A stretch of DNA of 25,286 bases from JBGMEA01 sp964444065 (lineage in GTDB: Bacteria; Bacillota; Clostridia; Eubacteriales; Anaerofustaceae). The translations under genes were made by a program, and so were the position numbers. Location of the stretch: NCBI GenBank assembly GCA_964444065.1, contig CAYUFL010000031.1, forward strand, positions 1 to 25,286, written 5' to 3'. A model generated the notes under the pieces. The model saw only the letters and a program-made list of their open reading frames with translations, did no database searches and was not told the DNA's origin. Of the stretch, positions 14,875 to 24,730 are shown piece after piece (the first letter of the stretch is position 1; each line of letters begins with the position of its first letter).

Positions 14875-16633
14875 ATGCACCCAACTTTATTTAACAGTAT
14901 GCAATTATCNNNNNNNNNNAATACAATCTCAGGCGATCCCATATATTCTGGAAGGCAAGGACGTGATCGGGCGATCGAATACCGGTACAGGCAAGACTGC
15001 CGCGTTCGGGATTCCTGCCGTTGAAATGACCTGGGAACTGCCCACAAACAGACCTCGCATCCTTATTCTTGCACCCACCAGAGAACTGGCTGTACAGATC
15101 AGTGAAGAATTGAAAAAATATGCAAAATATAAATCAAATGTCTCGATTGCAACGGTCTACGGCGGGCAATCGATGGAGCTCCAAATCAGACAGCTGAAAA
15201 GTGCTAACATTGTTGTCGGCACCCCAGGCAGAATCATGGATCATATGCGCCGCAAGACGCTGAAACTGGAAAAACTCAAAATGGTTATTCTGGACGAAGC
15301 GGATGAAATGCTGAATATGGGATTTTACGATGACATTAAATTGATCCTTTCAGAATCTCCGGAAGAACGACAGACTGTTTTATTTTCTGCGACAATGCCA
15401 CCTGCAATCATGAAAATTACGGAAGAATTCCAAAACGATCCCGTGCTGGTTACCGTGCAGAATGAACAGCGCACAGTTCCGAAAATCAAGCAGGCATATT
15501 ATATTATTCCGCAAAACAAGAAAGCAGATGCGCTTAAGCTCCTCATCAGTATGCAGAAGCCGAACCGCTCACTTATATTCTGTAACACGAAAATGATGGT
15601 CGATGATTTGGTAGAACGTCTCTGCGATGATGGATATAAATGTATCGGACTGCACGGAGATATGAAACAAAGTCAGCGAAATAAAGTAATGCAAGACTAC
15701 AAAAGCGGAAAAATTGAAATATTGATTGCCACGGATGTTGCGGCTCGCGGTATTGACGTCACCGATATTGATGCTGTTTATAACTTCGATATTCCACAGG
15801 AAACCGAATATTACATCCACCGAATCGGCAGAACCGGTCGGGCAGGAAAAGAAGGTGCCGCTTACACATTAATCGGCAACAAAATCCAGCTTCGAAAAAT
15901 GATGGACATCCAACGCATGACAAAAGCTGTCGTTTCGGAAGAGTTTCTTCCGAATGCCGAAGAGATCAAAAAAAGCAATCAAGAGCAATTTACAACAAAA
16001 ATTTTGGATAAAATAAATGATCAAAGCTGCGTAAATCAATACGCAATCATTGACCGTCTTGTTGAGACGGGTGCGCAGGAAAGAGATATTGCAGCAGTAC
16101 TGCTCAGCATGCTGATCGATAAAGACAAAACGATTCTTCCGGAAGTCAAAGAGGTAGTTGTGCCGAAAGAGCGCACGACACAAAGCAGATCGGAACGTTT
16201 CGGATCAAATCTTTCAACCGGTTCGCGTACAAAGCTGAAAGTAAATATCGGCAGAAATGTAGGCATTGCACCGAATTTCATTGTGGGCGCAATCGTGGAA
16301 GCTACAGGTATGTCCTCAAAATGTATCGGCAAAATCGATATTTTCACTGATTTCACCACCATTGAAATGCTGGAAGAAGATGCGCAGCGCGTCATGGATA
16401 CCATGCAGAATTCGAAGATTAAAAATCAGCGTGTACAATTCTCTGTTATGGAAAAGGGGATCTCTTCTTCATCGACGGCTCCGAAAAGAAAATATCAAGG
16501 ACAACAGACCAAAAGCCATCGCACGAGCACTTATGCCAAAACGGGTTCAACAAGAAGATCTCCCGATTCCGGATCGGATAAATATTCTGACAGACCCAAA
16601 AAATATGGCGAAAGAAAAAATAAATCTTATTAA
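14875..16633 (+). CDS. DEAD-box ATP-dependent RNA helicase with DbpA-type RNA-binding domain
   Basis: This is an RNA helicase of the CsdA/CshA/DbpA group, acting in ribosome assembly and mRNA turnover. Seen in order: Q-motif remnant IQSQAIP, motif I NTGTGKT, Ia PTRELA, II DEAD, III SAT, V ATDVAARGID, VI HRIGRTGRAG, then a DbpA C-terminal domain (from about 16228; KVNIGRNVGIAPNFIVGAI) and a basic Lys/Arg/Ser/Gly tail. The true start is ATG 14875 (MHPTLFNSMQLS), after GGAAAGAGAG. The N run at 14910-14919 interrupts the reading frame: the start and the body are in different frames if the gap is taken as 10, so the real gap must be a multiple of three, roughly 51 bases by comparison with the family. 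The frame seen upstream of 14875 is an artefact. Confidence 0.93.
14910..14919. other. Assembly gap of 10 N inside the helicase gene
   Basis: Ten undetermined bases. The flanks code for ...FNSMQLS and IQSQAIP..., which in DEAD-box proteins are normally separated by about 17 residues, so the stated size is a placeholder. Confidence 0.95.
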
Positions 16634-16660
16634 TAGTACTGATTATTTTAAAAACAAAAA

Positions 16661-16690
16661 GTATCGCATTTGAATGCGATGCTTTTTTTA
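16661..16690. terminator. Bidirectional terminator between the helicase and DUF2142 genes
   Basis: Stem gtatcgcat / atgcgatgc (9 bp with one G-T pair; 16661-16669 and 16674-16682), loop ttga. It is followed on the plus strand by a T tract, and preceded by aaaaacaaaaa, which is a T tract for the minus strand. It serves two convergent genes. Confidence 0.85.
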
Positions 16691-18211
16691 TAGGTGTGCA
16701 AACAGTAAAACCGAGGCAGCATAAAGATCGACAGAGACCGCAATCGGCAGAATATATTGCAATATTCCGGCATTCGATCTTTTCTTTTTGTACCCAACCA
16801 AACATAATACGGGCAAAAGCAAAGGGATAAAATACCGTCCCTGCACCCCGGAGATCACATCCGCTCCGTATGCGGTCCATTGAAGATACAATGCTGTGAA
16901 AATCAAAATAACGGTTACTCCGACTGACAGAATTACCCATACTCGATCGCATGTTCTGACAAACTCTTTTAGTTCGCTCGCCGCAACAACTCCCATAAGT
17001 AAGGGTAACAGCAATACGATCCAATAGGATAAATTAACATCAAACCAACATAGCGACTGACCGACGATCCCCGAGAAATAAAATAAGCAATTTTGATAGA
17101 TGGAATGAAAGAATACTTGTACATATTGCAGCGGTTCCGAAAGAATAAGGGAAAGTTGCGCAATCGGCATCACCCCTTGCTGAAACTCGATCAAATACCC
17201 GGATGATATGAAAATCCATGTCAACGAAAATCCGATCGCAAATACAAATAGGATCGTCAACACAAGCATTTTCTTTTTTATCCCGTCAAATCGTTCTTTG
17301 GGTATGAGCAGAAGCAGGAAACACAACGGTAAATAGACAATTTTACATAAAGCAAGCGCCATGCAAATCAGCCCCATTGCAATATAATTCCTCATATGCA
17401 TCGGCTCTTTGGATGCATATTTTATTCTCAAAACGTAAGCAACCATATAAATCGCACTGAGCGAAGTCATGACATCCGCTGACAATGAAACCGCCTCCTG
17501 AATCATCATCGGCAATAAACAGATCATAATCAGTGATGCTTTTTTATGAGGTATCAGTTTGATCGCATAATAAATACCCACTACAAAAAAAGCAAAATTA
17601 AACAGCCTGCCAAAATAAGCGATCAACAGTGTCGGCAGATTTAGCAGCCTTCCCAACGCAATTCCCATCGCTTGAGGAATATAGGCGACAAAGCAATACA
17701 ATGCCGATGTCGGATATTGGACAAATACTTTTGTATCGGATGTATCTATCTGTAAGAATGCAATTTCCTGATCATACGTGATGCAATCATCACTCCCACT
17801 GAATATCATCGTTACATCTTCAGGCAAAAATCTGCCCCCTACCCCGTCCTCATTTTTATCCGACAAAAAGTGCCCTTCTGAAATTTCATACGCACGATAA
17901 AAATGTTTGTCTTCATCCGGTACGCGGCCGATCGGAAGCACAAGCATAAAAATAAGCCCCATCGGAATCATAATACGCAGAAAGAGTTTTTCCAAAGCAA
18001 CCTCTTTTTTTAGGGTGCGCTGAATAATGATAAACAATGCAGTTTCGACCGCAAATTCTATCAGTGCAATCAAAACAAAGAAAAAACTGCCGCTCAAATC
18101 CGAACGTTCGGAAGCAAGCTGCAGCAAAGACAGATAATTTACCGTTGCACAAACGACAAATAACAGAATCATTTTCATATTTTGTTGAAAAAACATGATG
18201 CATTTGTTCAA
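16688..18211 (-). CDS. DUF2142-family polytopic membrane protein
   Basis: The protein has 507 residues and about 11-12 hydrophobic segments. It carries the family hallmarks VPDEDKHFYRAYEISEGHF (97-115, on the first large outside loop, with the acidic-acidic-x-x-H pattern) and VQGRYFIP (456-463) near the end. These match DUF2142, whose members resemble GT-C glycosyltransferases and often sit near cell-surface polysaccharide genes. A lipid-linked sugar transferase role is inference. The start is TTG at 18209-18211 with GGAGAG just upstream; the next in-frame ATG (18196) has no ribosome site. It begins 31 bases after ftsY and ends at a terminator, so it appears to be the last gene of the rpmF-ftsY operon. 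Confidence 0.85.
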   Translation of the reverse strand: MNKCIMFFQQNMKMILLFVVCATVNYLSLLQLASERSDLSGSFFFVLIALIEFAVETALFIIIQRTLKKEVALEKLFLRIMIPMGLIFMLVLPIGRVPDEDKHFYRAYEISEGHFLSDKNEDGVGGRFLPEDVTMIFSGSDDCITYDQEIAFLQIDTSDTKVFVQYPTSALYCFVAYIPQAMGIALGRLLNLPTLLIAYFGRLFNFAFFVVGIYYAIKLIPHKKASLIMICLLPMMIQEAVSLSADVMTSLSAIYMVAYVLRIKYASKEPMHMRNYIAMGLICMALALCKIVYLPLCFLLLLIPKERFDGIKKKMLVLTILFVFAIGFSLTWIFISSGYLIEFQQGVMPIAQLSLILSEPLQYVQVFFHSIYQNCLFYFSGIVGQSLCWFDVNLSYWIVLLLPLLMGVVAASELKEFVRTCDRVWVILSVGVTVILIFTALYLQWTAYGADVISGVQGRYFIPLLLPVLCLVGYKKKRSNAGILQYILPIAVSVDLYAASVLLFAHL

Positions 18212-18242
18212 TTTTTTCTCTCCGAGTCCGGAAAATTATTGG

Positions 18243-19133
18243 TCAGAGAATTGCGTTAATATAAGCCTCTGCTTCAAATTCAGCAATATCACCAAGACCT
18301 TCCCCTGTGCCGACATACCAAATCGGCGTATCTGTTTCGGTTGCAATACCAAGCAGGACACCACCCTTTGCGGAACCGTCCGTTTTCGTGAGCACAATCC
18401 CATCGGGTTTGGACACTTCGGAAAAACTGCGCAGCTGACTGATCGAGTTTTGTCCGGACATTGCATCCAGAACAAGAACGGTGTACAGATGCAGTTCGCC
18501 TTTATTTTTCTCGCAGACCCGGTAAATTTTCTCCAGTTCCTGCATCAGATTTTTTTTATTCTGTAAACGACCTGCCGTATCGCATAATACAAGATCATAG
18601 CTGCGCGCATGCGCGGACTGAATCGCATCATATACGACACTGGATGCATCCTGTCCTTCTGTACTTTTTATGATCGGAACATTCAGTCGATCCGCCCATA
18701 TATTCAACTGTTCGCTTGCTGCTGCCCGAAACGTATCGGCCGCAGCCAAAAGCACTGACTTCCCCTGCATTTTATACAGATTTGCAAGCTTCGCGATGGT
18801 TGTCGTTTTCCCAGCGCCATTGACACCGCTGACCAGAACCAGAGCGGGAAATTCCATTTGGCTGAACGGCTTTGCTTGTGAAATAAGACGCAGCGCACTT
18901 TTTCTTACTTCTTCTTTTACCGAATCAATGTCATCCTTCCCCGATTTTGACAAATTCCCTTTTGCGTCTTCGATAATCTGCTCTGCCGTCAGATACGGAA
19001 CATCGCTGAGTACAAGACATTCCACAAGTTCTTCATAAATGTTCTCATCAAGCTTTCCGACGAAAATACTTCTGATTCTGTCTGAAAGCGTTTTTTTTGT
19101 TTTGGAAAATCCTTTTCCTATGTTATCCTGCAT
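18243..19133 (-). CDS. ftsY: Signal recognition particle receptor FtsY
   Basis: FtsY is the membrane-associated GTPase that receives SRP-ribosome complexes. The N domain helices (1-90) are followed by the G domain with GVNGAGKT (103-110), DTFRAAASEQL, DTAGRLQNK, TKTDGSAKGG and the closing GTGEGLGDI. At 296 aa it lacks the acidic A domain of E. coli FtsY, as in Firmicutes. I chose ATG 19131-19133, with GGAG 6 bases upstream inside the end of smc. An in-frame GTG at 19149-19151 is possible but has no good ribosome site. The 11-base overlap with smc suggests coupling. Confidence 0.96.
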   Translation of the reverse strand: MQDNIGKGFSKTKKTLSDRIRSIFVGKLDENIYEELVECLVLSDVPYLTAEQIIEDAKGNLSKSGKDDIDSVKEEVRKSALRLISQAKPFSQMEFPALVLVSGVNGAGKTTTIAKLANLYKMQGKSVLLAAADTFRAAASEQLNIWADRLNVPIIKSTEGQDASSVVYDAIQSAHARSYDLVLCDTAGRLQNKKNLMQELEKIYRVCEKNKGELHLYTVLVLDAMSGQNSISQLRSFSEVSKPDGIVLTKTDGSAKGGVLLGIATETDTPIWYVGTGEGLGDIAEFEAEAYINAIL

Positions 19134-22100
19134 ACACTTCTCCACGTTCACCGATCTGGCTCATTTTCACCGAAAAGACCTGCGTAATTCCGTCTTTTCC
19201 CATGGATGCGCCGTAAAGGACATCAACAATTTCCATGGTTTTCTTTTTGTGTGTGATAATAACAAATTGATTGTCGTGTTTGATCGACATCAGATATTCA
19301 CAGAAACGCATTGCATTTGCGTCATCCAGTGCCGCATCAATTTCATCCAAGACGCAGAAAGGGGAAGGTTTGATTTTGAGAATCGCAAATATCAGCGAAA
19401 CTGCTGTCATTGATTTTTCACCGCCGGAAAGTGCTGCAATATTTTTCAGCTTCGTTTTGGGAGGCTGCGCGATAATGTCAATGCCGCTTTCCATGACATT
19501 TTCGGGATCGGTCAGAATCAATCTGGCCTCACCGCCATCGAAAAGGATTGCAAATACATCATTGAATTCTTTCTGAATCAGATCGAATTGCTGCATAAAC
19601 TGATGCACCATGCTGACGGAAATATCTTTAATGATTTTAATCAATTCCTCTTTTGCAGAAATCAAATCGTCACGCTGTGCACACATGGTATCAAAACGCT
19701 CTTTGACTTCTTTATACTCTTCCAATGCTTCCACATTGATATTCCCAAGTTTGCGGATACTCTCTTTTAATTCAGCGACATGCGCGGCGCTCTGCGTATA
19801 ATCTTTGAGTTCTTTCTTAAATTCGAGCGCCGACGCATACGTCAATGCATAGTCTTCCATCATTCCGATTTGCAGATGCTCGATTTCGGACTCGATTTTA
19901 CTGACAGAAACATCAATTTTACTGAGTTGTTCTGCAACAACGATTCGCTCTTTATTGTAAGCAATAATCTTATCATTGACGGCAATATAATGTTCGTTTG
20001 TCTTCTTCTTGTTCTCCATCAAGCGTGCATAGCGCTCGTCCAGTTCTTTCCTGGTTCCGTCATAATCACGATCAATTTCCGTGTAATACTCGATTTGCTG
20101 GCGAAGCTGTGTGATGTCTTCCTGCAAACGATCAATTAATTCTTCCTTTAATCGTTTCTGCACTTGCAGACCCTCTTGCTTTTCATCGATATTCAAAAGA
20201 CGATCCTGCCATTGTGTGACAGTTTCTTTTACCTTAAGCAATTCAATTTCAGCCTGATTGCGCAGGTTGGATACTTCCACCAGGTCTTCTTTATAAGCCC
20301 CGGAAGAATAATTTGTCAATTCCTGCCTGGCAGCGATCAGAGTTTCCTGCAATTTTTCGCTGTCTTTTTCGGCAAGCATTTGATCCTGTTTATCGCGTAC
20401 CGTTTTCATTTTGATCGATTCCATACGTGTATGACTGGACTGAATGATACTATCCAGCTTCTCTGCCTGCTGTTTTTTCATCTTGATCTGCTCGAGTTTT
20501 GCCGCGTTCTGCTGTCTTAATTCATCATATTGGATCTGAATTACATTAAAGTCGTCCTGCGCGGATTGAATCTTTGTCTGATAGGATTCTTTTTCAGCCA
20601 GTTTTGCGTCATAGTCTTTCTTCAGCTCAAGCAGTGCAGCGGTCAATTTTTCCATTTCATTTTTGCGCTTCAGAACGCCTTCATCTTCGTCTTTTGTTTT
20701 GCCGCCGACGAGTGCTCCTCCGGGCATAAACACTTCGCCTTCCAGAGTGACCAGCTTGATTCGATGATTTGTTTTATTCGCGATTGCAACTGCATGATCG
20801 ATCCCATCCACAACGAGCACTCTGCCCAACAGATTCTCAATAATCTGTCGGTACGGTTCATCACATTTCACGAGATCGCTGGCAACAGAAAGAAAACCCT
20901 GCATTTGCTTTGCTGCGGCATCATCTGCGCGTCCGTTCGACTGAATAACCGAGCGCGGCAAGAATGTAACCCGTCCCCATTTGTTCTCTTTCAGCAATCG
21001 AATACACTTCGTAGCGGTCTCTTCATTCTCCACAACAACATATTCCAAAGCCCCGCCCAGCGCCTTTGCAATTGCTTCGGTGTATTTTGAATCGGTAGTG
21101 ATTAATTCGCCGACCGTGCCATATACGAGATCCTGCATCGCCGCATCATTTTGCCTGTACTGCATCAGCCTTCGCACACCATAGCGATACCCCTGCATAC
21201 TGTTTTCGTAGCCTTGCAGCAGTTTAAGACGTGATTCATCAGTCTGCAGTCTGGTGAAGAGCTGCGATAATTGTTCTTTATAGTTGTCATACGCTTCAGA
21301 GGTCTTGATTCGAACGAGCGATTTTTCATTCAGAAGCGTTTTCACCCGATTCATTTCTTCGATTGTTTCATCTTTTTGATTGATTTCATCGAGCAATACC
21401 GCATGTTCTTGCTGCGCTGCAAGAATTTCTTCTTCCAATTGCGTGACAATATATGCACTGTTCTCGATTTTTGCACGCAGATCAAGAATTAATTGCTGCT
21501 TGGCATCAAGTGAATGTTCAAGCTGTGTAATCTGCCCACGCATTTTATCCACCAGCTGATCACCTTGTCTGTATTTATCAGCCATTTCATCAGCAGCTTT
21601 TTTCTGTGAATCATACGAAATTTTTGATTGTTCATATGCAATTTTCGCGTCAGTGAGCGAACCAAGAATGTCCTCTTTCATTTGATTAAGGTTCTCGATT
21701 TCTTTCTTGATTTCACCGATATCCCGACTTGTATCGAAAATATTTGTTTCGCTGGTTTCTACTTTGCTTTTGGCAACAGAGATCTCTGTTTTTGAGTTCT
21801 CGAAATTGGTCAACAACGTATGGATTTTTTCATTGATGTCGTTGAGTTCATCATCCGAGGCATTCACTTGCGATTTTAGTACCTGATAACGAGAATCAAG
21901 TTCTTTGATTTGTGCATCCAATTCTTCGAGACTTGTATTCACTGTATCTCGGTCGGTATAAAATTTCCCTGCCTGTGCATTTAATTTTTCCATACGATGA
22001 ACAAACAGATTGATTTCAATGTCTTTCAATTCATTCTTATATGTGATGAATTTTTCTGCCTTTTCCGACTGACGTTTCAGGACAGGAACTCTGCCTTCCA

Positions 22101-22692
22101 ACTCTGTAATAATATCGCTGATACGAAACAAATTATTCTGCGCCCGTTCCAGTTTGCGTTCCGCTTCCTGTTTGCGAACCTTGTACTTCACAATCCCGGC
22201 AGCTTCTTCAATCAGTAATTTTCGTTCGAGAGGCGAAGAATTGACAATCGATTCGATCTGCCCTTGTCCGACAATGGAATAACCTTCCCGTCCGAGCCCT
22301 GTATCCATAAACATTTCCTGCACATCTTTGAGTCTGCACAGTACTTTATTGATGTAATATTCGCTTTCGCCCGAACGAAACAAGCGTCTTGTTACACTGA
22401 TCTCATCATAATCTGTCGAAAACATTGACTTGCTGTTGTCCAAATATAAGACAACCTGCGCATATCCCAATGCTTTCTTCTCTTGTGTACCGGAAAAAAT
22501 GACATCTTCCATTTTCGAACCGCGCAATGATTTTACACGCTGTTCGCCAAGCACCCATCTGATTGCATCTACGATGTTGCTTTTCCCGCTGCCGTTCGGA
22601 CCGACCACTCCGGTAATCGGTTCATTGAAATTAATTTCTGTTTTTTTTCCGAATGATTTAAACCCATATATTTCGATGCGTTTGAGAATCAA
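19123..22692 (-). CDS. smc: Chromosome segregation protein SMC
   Basis: SMC is the large ATPase of the bacterial condensin that loads at parS sites with ScpAB and organises the chromosome. It is full length at 1189 aa. Walker A GPNGSGKS (31-38) and the Q-loop region SGTQEKKALGYAQV lie in the N-terminal head. Two long coiled coils (~170-500 and ~680-1020) flank the hinge (~515-665; GVRRLMQYR, GTVGELIT, FMPGGALVGG). The C-terminal head has the signature LSGGEKS (1088-1094) and Walker B CVLDEIDAALD (1113-1123). It lies between rnc (9 bases upstream) and ftsY, the usual Firmicutes order. Confidence 0.98.
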   Translation of the reverse strand: MILKRIEIYGFKSFGKKTEINFNEPITGVVGPNGSGKSNIVDAIRWVLGEQRVKSLRGSKMEDVIFSGTQEKKALGYAQVVLYLDNSKSMFSTDYDEISVTRRLFRSGESEYYINKVLCRLKDVQEMFMDTGLGREGYSIVGQGQIESIVNSSPLERKLLIEEAAGIVKYKVRKQEAERKLERAQNNLFRISDIITELEGRVPVLKRQSEKAEKFITYKNELKDIEINLFVHRMEKLNAQAGKFYTDRDTVNTSLEELDAQIKELDSRYQVLKSQVNASDDELNDINEKIHTLLTNFENSKTEISVAKSKVETSETNIFDTSRDIGEIKKEIENLNQMKEDILGSLTDAKIAYEQSKISYDSQKKAADEMADKYRQGDQLVDKMRGQITQLEHSLDAKQQLILDLRAKIENSAYIVTQLEEEILAAQQEHAVLLDEINQKDETIEEMNRVKTLLNEKSLVRIKTSEAYDNYKEQLSQLFTRLQTDESRLKLLQGYENSMQGYRYGVRRLMQYRQNDAAMQDLVYGTVGELITTDSKYTEAIAKALGGALEYVVVENEETATKCIRLLKENKWGRVTFLPRSVIQSNGRADDAAAKQMQGFLSVASDLVKCDEPYRQIIENLLGRVLVVDGIDHAVAIANKTNHRIKLVTLEGEVFMPGGALVGGKTKDEDEGVLKRKNEMEKLTAALLELKKDYDAKLAEKESYQTKIQSAQDDFNVIQIQYDELRQQNAAKLEQIKMKKQQAEKLDSIIQSSHTRMESIKMKTVRDKQDQMLAEKDSEKLQETLIAARQELTNYSSGAYKEDLVEVSNLRNQAEIELLKVKETVTQWQDRLLNIDEKQEGLQVQKRLKEELIDRLQEDITQLRQQIEYYTEIDRDYDGTRKELDERYARLMENKKKTNEHYIAVNDKIIAYNKERIVVAEQLSKIDVSVSKIESEIEHLQIGMMEDYALTYASALEFKKELKDYTQSAAHVAELKESIRKLGNINVEALEEYKEVKERFDTMCAQRDDLISAKEELIKIIKDISVSMVHQFMQQFDLIQKEFNDVFAILFDGGEARLILTDPENVMESGIDIIAQPPKTKLKNIAALSGGEKSMTAVSLIFAILKIKPSPFCVLDEIDAALDDANAMRFCEYLMSIKHDNQFVIITHKKKTMEIVDVLYGASMGKDGITQVFSVKMSQIGERGEVYAG

Positions 22693-22701
22693 CTCATCAC
22701 C

Positions 22702-23385
22702 TCATTCAATTACTTTCCATTTGCGCAGCACAAGCTCTGCTGCATTCTGCTCTGACTGCTTTCTGTTTTGTCCTTTTGCGCCTGCATATTTGTCGTCACC
22801 GATACGTACGCGTGATGTAAATATCTGCGCATGCTCAGGTCCGCTTATTTTTACCAACTCGTATCCGAGTTCTCCGAGATTCTGCGATTGTACGTACTCC
22901 TGCAATGTTGTTTTGTAGTCATATTGCAGCTGTCCGTTGCGCGCAGTATCAATAATTTCGCCCAACAGTCTTTGCACAAATACGTCCGCGTATTTATACC
23001 CACCATCGAGATATACTGCTCCGATCAATGCTTCCATTGCATCTGCAACAATATTTTTTTTGCCCCGTCCTCCGCTGATTTCTTCTCCCTTTCCAAGGAT
23101 CAGAAATTCACTCAGCTGTATCGTTACAGCTGCTTTATACAAAGAGTCTGAGCAAACAATCAAAGATCGCAGTTTCGAAAGCACCCCTTCATTTTCTTCC
23201 TTCAGCAAACGGTATATATGATTGCTGATACTCAACTGCAGTACCGCATCCCCCAAAAATTCCAATCTTTGATTACTCGCTGTCTTCTGCTCATTTACGG
23301 CTGAGCTGTGGGTCATCGCCGTTCTGAGCAGATTTTTGTCTTTGAATTGATAATCGATCAATTCCTCCAGTTCGCTCAGTTTCAA
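22702..23385 (-). CDS. rnc: Ribonuclease III
   Basis: RNase III cuts double-stranded RNA in rRNA precursors and some mRNAs. Its 227 residues comprise a catalytic domain with the signature RLEFLGDA (40-47) and the second metal site DAMEALIGAVYLDGG (D115, E118), then a C-terminal dsRNA-binding domain (~155-225; TTLQEYVQ ... KSEQNAAELVLRKW-type ending). The start is TTG at 23383-23385 behind AAGGAAG; there is no in-frame ATG nearby. A weak terminator-like hairpin lies between acpP and rnc, so its level may be set below that of acpP. Confidence 0.96.
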   Translation of the reverse strand: MKLSELEELIDYQFKDKNLLRTAMTHSSAVNEQKTASNQRLEFLGDAVLQLSISNHIYRLLKEENEGVLSKLRSLIVCSDSLYKAAVTIQLSEFLILGKGEEISGGRGKKNIVADAMEALIGAVYLDGGYKYADVFVQRLLGEIIDTARNGQLQYDYKTTLQEYVQSQNLGELGYELVKISGPEHAQIFTSRVRIGDDKYAGAKGQNRKQSEQNAAELVLRKWKVIE

Positions 23386-23414
23386 ATGATCACTTCCTTC
23401 ACGATCAAATTAAA

Positions 23415-23437
23415 TTAAGGGCTTATTCAGCCCTTAA
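23415..23437 (-). terminator. Weak terminator-like hairpin after acpP
   Basis: Stem ttaagggct / agcccttaa (9 bp) with loop tattc lies 2 bases after the acpP stop. On the minus strand it is followed by an interrupted T tract (TTAATTTAATTT), so termination is probably partial. This would favour acpP over rnc-smc-ftsY. Confidence 0.55.
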
Positions 23438-23439
23438 AA

Positions 23440-23664
23440 TCAGTTTTTTTCGAAATATTCTACAATATCCTTTACTTGCTTGATACTTTCCAAGCTTTCT
23501 TCATTGACTTCCATATCAAATTCACTCTCAAAAGCCATAATCAACTCCATGACATCCAGCGAATCCGCTCCGAGATCATCCACGAAATAGGACTCCATCG
23601 TAATCTTTTCCGCATCGATTTCCAATTGCGCAGCGATCATATCTTTGATTTTTTCAAAAACCAT
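23440..23664 (-). CDS. acpP: Acyl carrier protein
   Basis: ACP carries growing fatty acyl chains on 4'-phosphopantetheine. At 74 aa it is strongly acidic, with the attachment site S35 in DDLGADSLDVMELIM. ATG follows AGGAGGAACT. It lies between plsX and rnc. The fabD and fabG genes found here in Bacillus are absent, an arrangement common in clostridia. Confidence 0.97.
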   Translation of the reverse strand: MVFEKIKDMIAAQLEIDAEKITMESYFVDDLGADSLDVMELIMAFESEFDMEVNEESLESIKQVKDIVEYFEKN

Positions 23665-23725
23665 AGTTCCTCCTGAATTATGTTAAAATAAGTTCATATT
23701 ATTTATATCACAGAATCAATCTTTA

Positions 23726-24703
23726 TTACAACATTTTTGTAATTTTACCGACAACATTATTCTGCTGAAATTTAATCGCCTGACCGATCGCATTTTTAAA
23801 GGCAACCGCATCACTGCTTCCGTGCGCTTTGATCACACCGCCATTAATTCCGAGCAAAGGAACACCGCCCGTTGTGGACGGATCCATTCTTTTCTTGATA
23901 CCGTAAAGATCCTTTTTCAGTATCACTGCAGCTAATTTCGTCATTGTATTTCCCATAAAAATTTTCTTCAGCAAACCAAACGTATAATGGAAACTGCCCT
24001 CAAGCGTTTTCAAAATGATATTGCCCGTAAATCCGTCACATACGACGACATCAGCAACTCCCTCCAACAGTTCTTTCGGTTCCAAATTGCCGACAAAATT
24101 GACGTTCGTGTCTTTTAAAAGCTGATGGGTTTCTTTATACAGGGGAGTCCCCTTAATTTCTTCGGCTCCGATATTAACCAGTGCTACACGCGGATTTTCG
24201 ATACCCAGGACAGCCTGCATATATGCCGAACCCATCACGGCAAACTGTACCAAATATTCAGCTTTACACTCCGCATTTGCTCCGTTATCGATTAAAAGCA
24301 CCGGCATTTTACCGGGCAGCAGGGTACACAATGCGGGTCGCTGAACTCCTTTGATCCGACCGGTATACAGCAGCGCCGCAGACAGAACAGCCCCTGTGCT
24401 TCCTGCAGAAACAAATACAGAACCGGAATCTTCTTTTACTTTGAGTGCACTCACAACAACAGAGGAATCTTTTTTCTTCCTGACGGCGGCAGCAGGTTCC
24501 TCGTCCATGGTCACAATTTCTTCTGCATTTAATAAGCTGATTTTATCCGAGGACAGTTTTTCTTTCTTCATAATATCCGAAATCACATCAACTTGTCCTA
24601 CAAGCGTGAGTGCAACCCCGAATTCCTGTGCTGCCAAATATGCACCTTTAACTGTTTCCAACGGAGCATGATCTCCGCCCATCACATCAACATAAATCGT
24701 CAT
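23726..24703 (-). CDS. plsX: Phosphate acyltransferase PlsX
   Basis: PlsX converts acyl-ACP to acyl-phosphate, the substrate of PlsY, in the first step of phospholipid synthesis in most Gram-positives. The 325 residues start with YVDVMGGDHAP and contain AAAVRKKKDSSVVVSA, VSAGSTGAVLSAAL, LIDNGANAE, VVCDGFTGNIILKTLEG and GINGGVIKAHGSS, all family landmarks. It is encoded between rpmF and acpP, and ACP is its direct partner. A terminator-like hairpin precedes it. Confidence 0.97.
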   Translation of the reverse strand: MTIYVDVMGGDHAPLETVKGAYLAAQEFGVALTLVGQVDVISDIMKKEKLSSDKISLLNAEEIVTMDEEPAAAVRKKKDSSVVVSALKVKEDSGSVFVSAGSTGAVLSAALLYTGRIKGVQRPALCTLLPGKMPVLLIDNGANAECKAEYLVQFAVMGSAYMQAVLGIENPRVALVNIGAEEIKGTPLYKETHQLLKDTNVNFVGNLEPKELLEGVADVVVCDGFTGNIILKTLEGSFHYTFGLLKKIFMGNTMTKLAAVILKKDLYGIKKRMDPSTTGGVPLLGINGGVIKAHGSSDAVAFKNAIGQAIKFQQNNVVGKITKML

Positions 24704-24730
24704 AACAACCTCATTTTCTTTTTCCTTTAT

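Noticed and set aside
20530..21090. 186-codon plus-strand frame opposite smc
   Set aside because: It is antisense to the well-conserved hinge region of SMC, has Phe/Cys-rich nonsense composition and no promoter or ribosome site.
23665..23725. fabD and fabG absent between plsX and acpP
   Set aside because: Direct plsX-acpP-rnc order is common in clostridia, so this is not an unusual loss.
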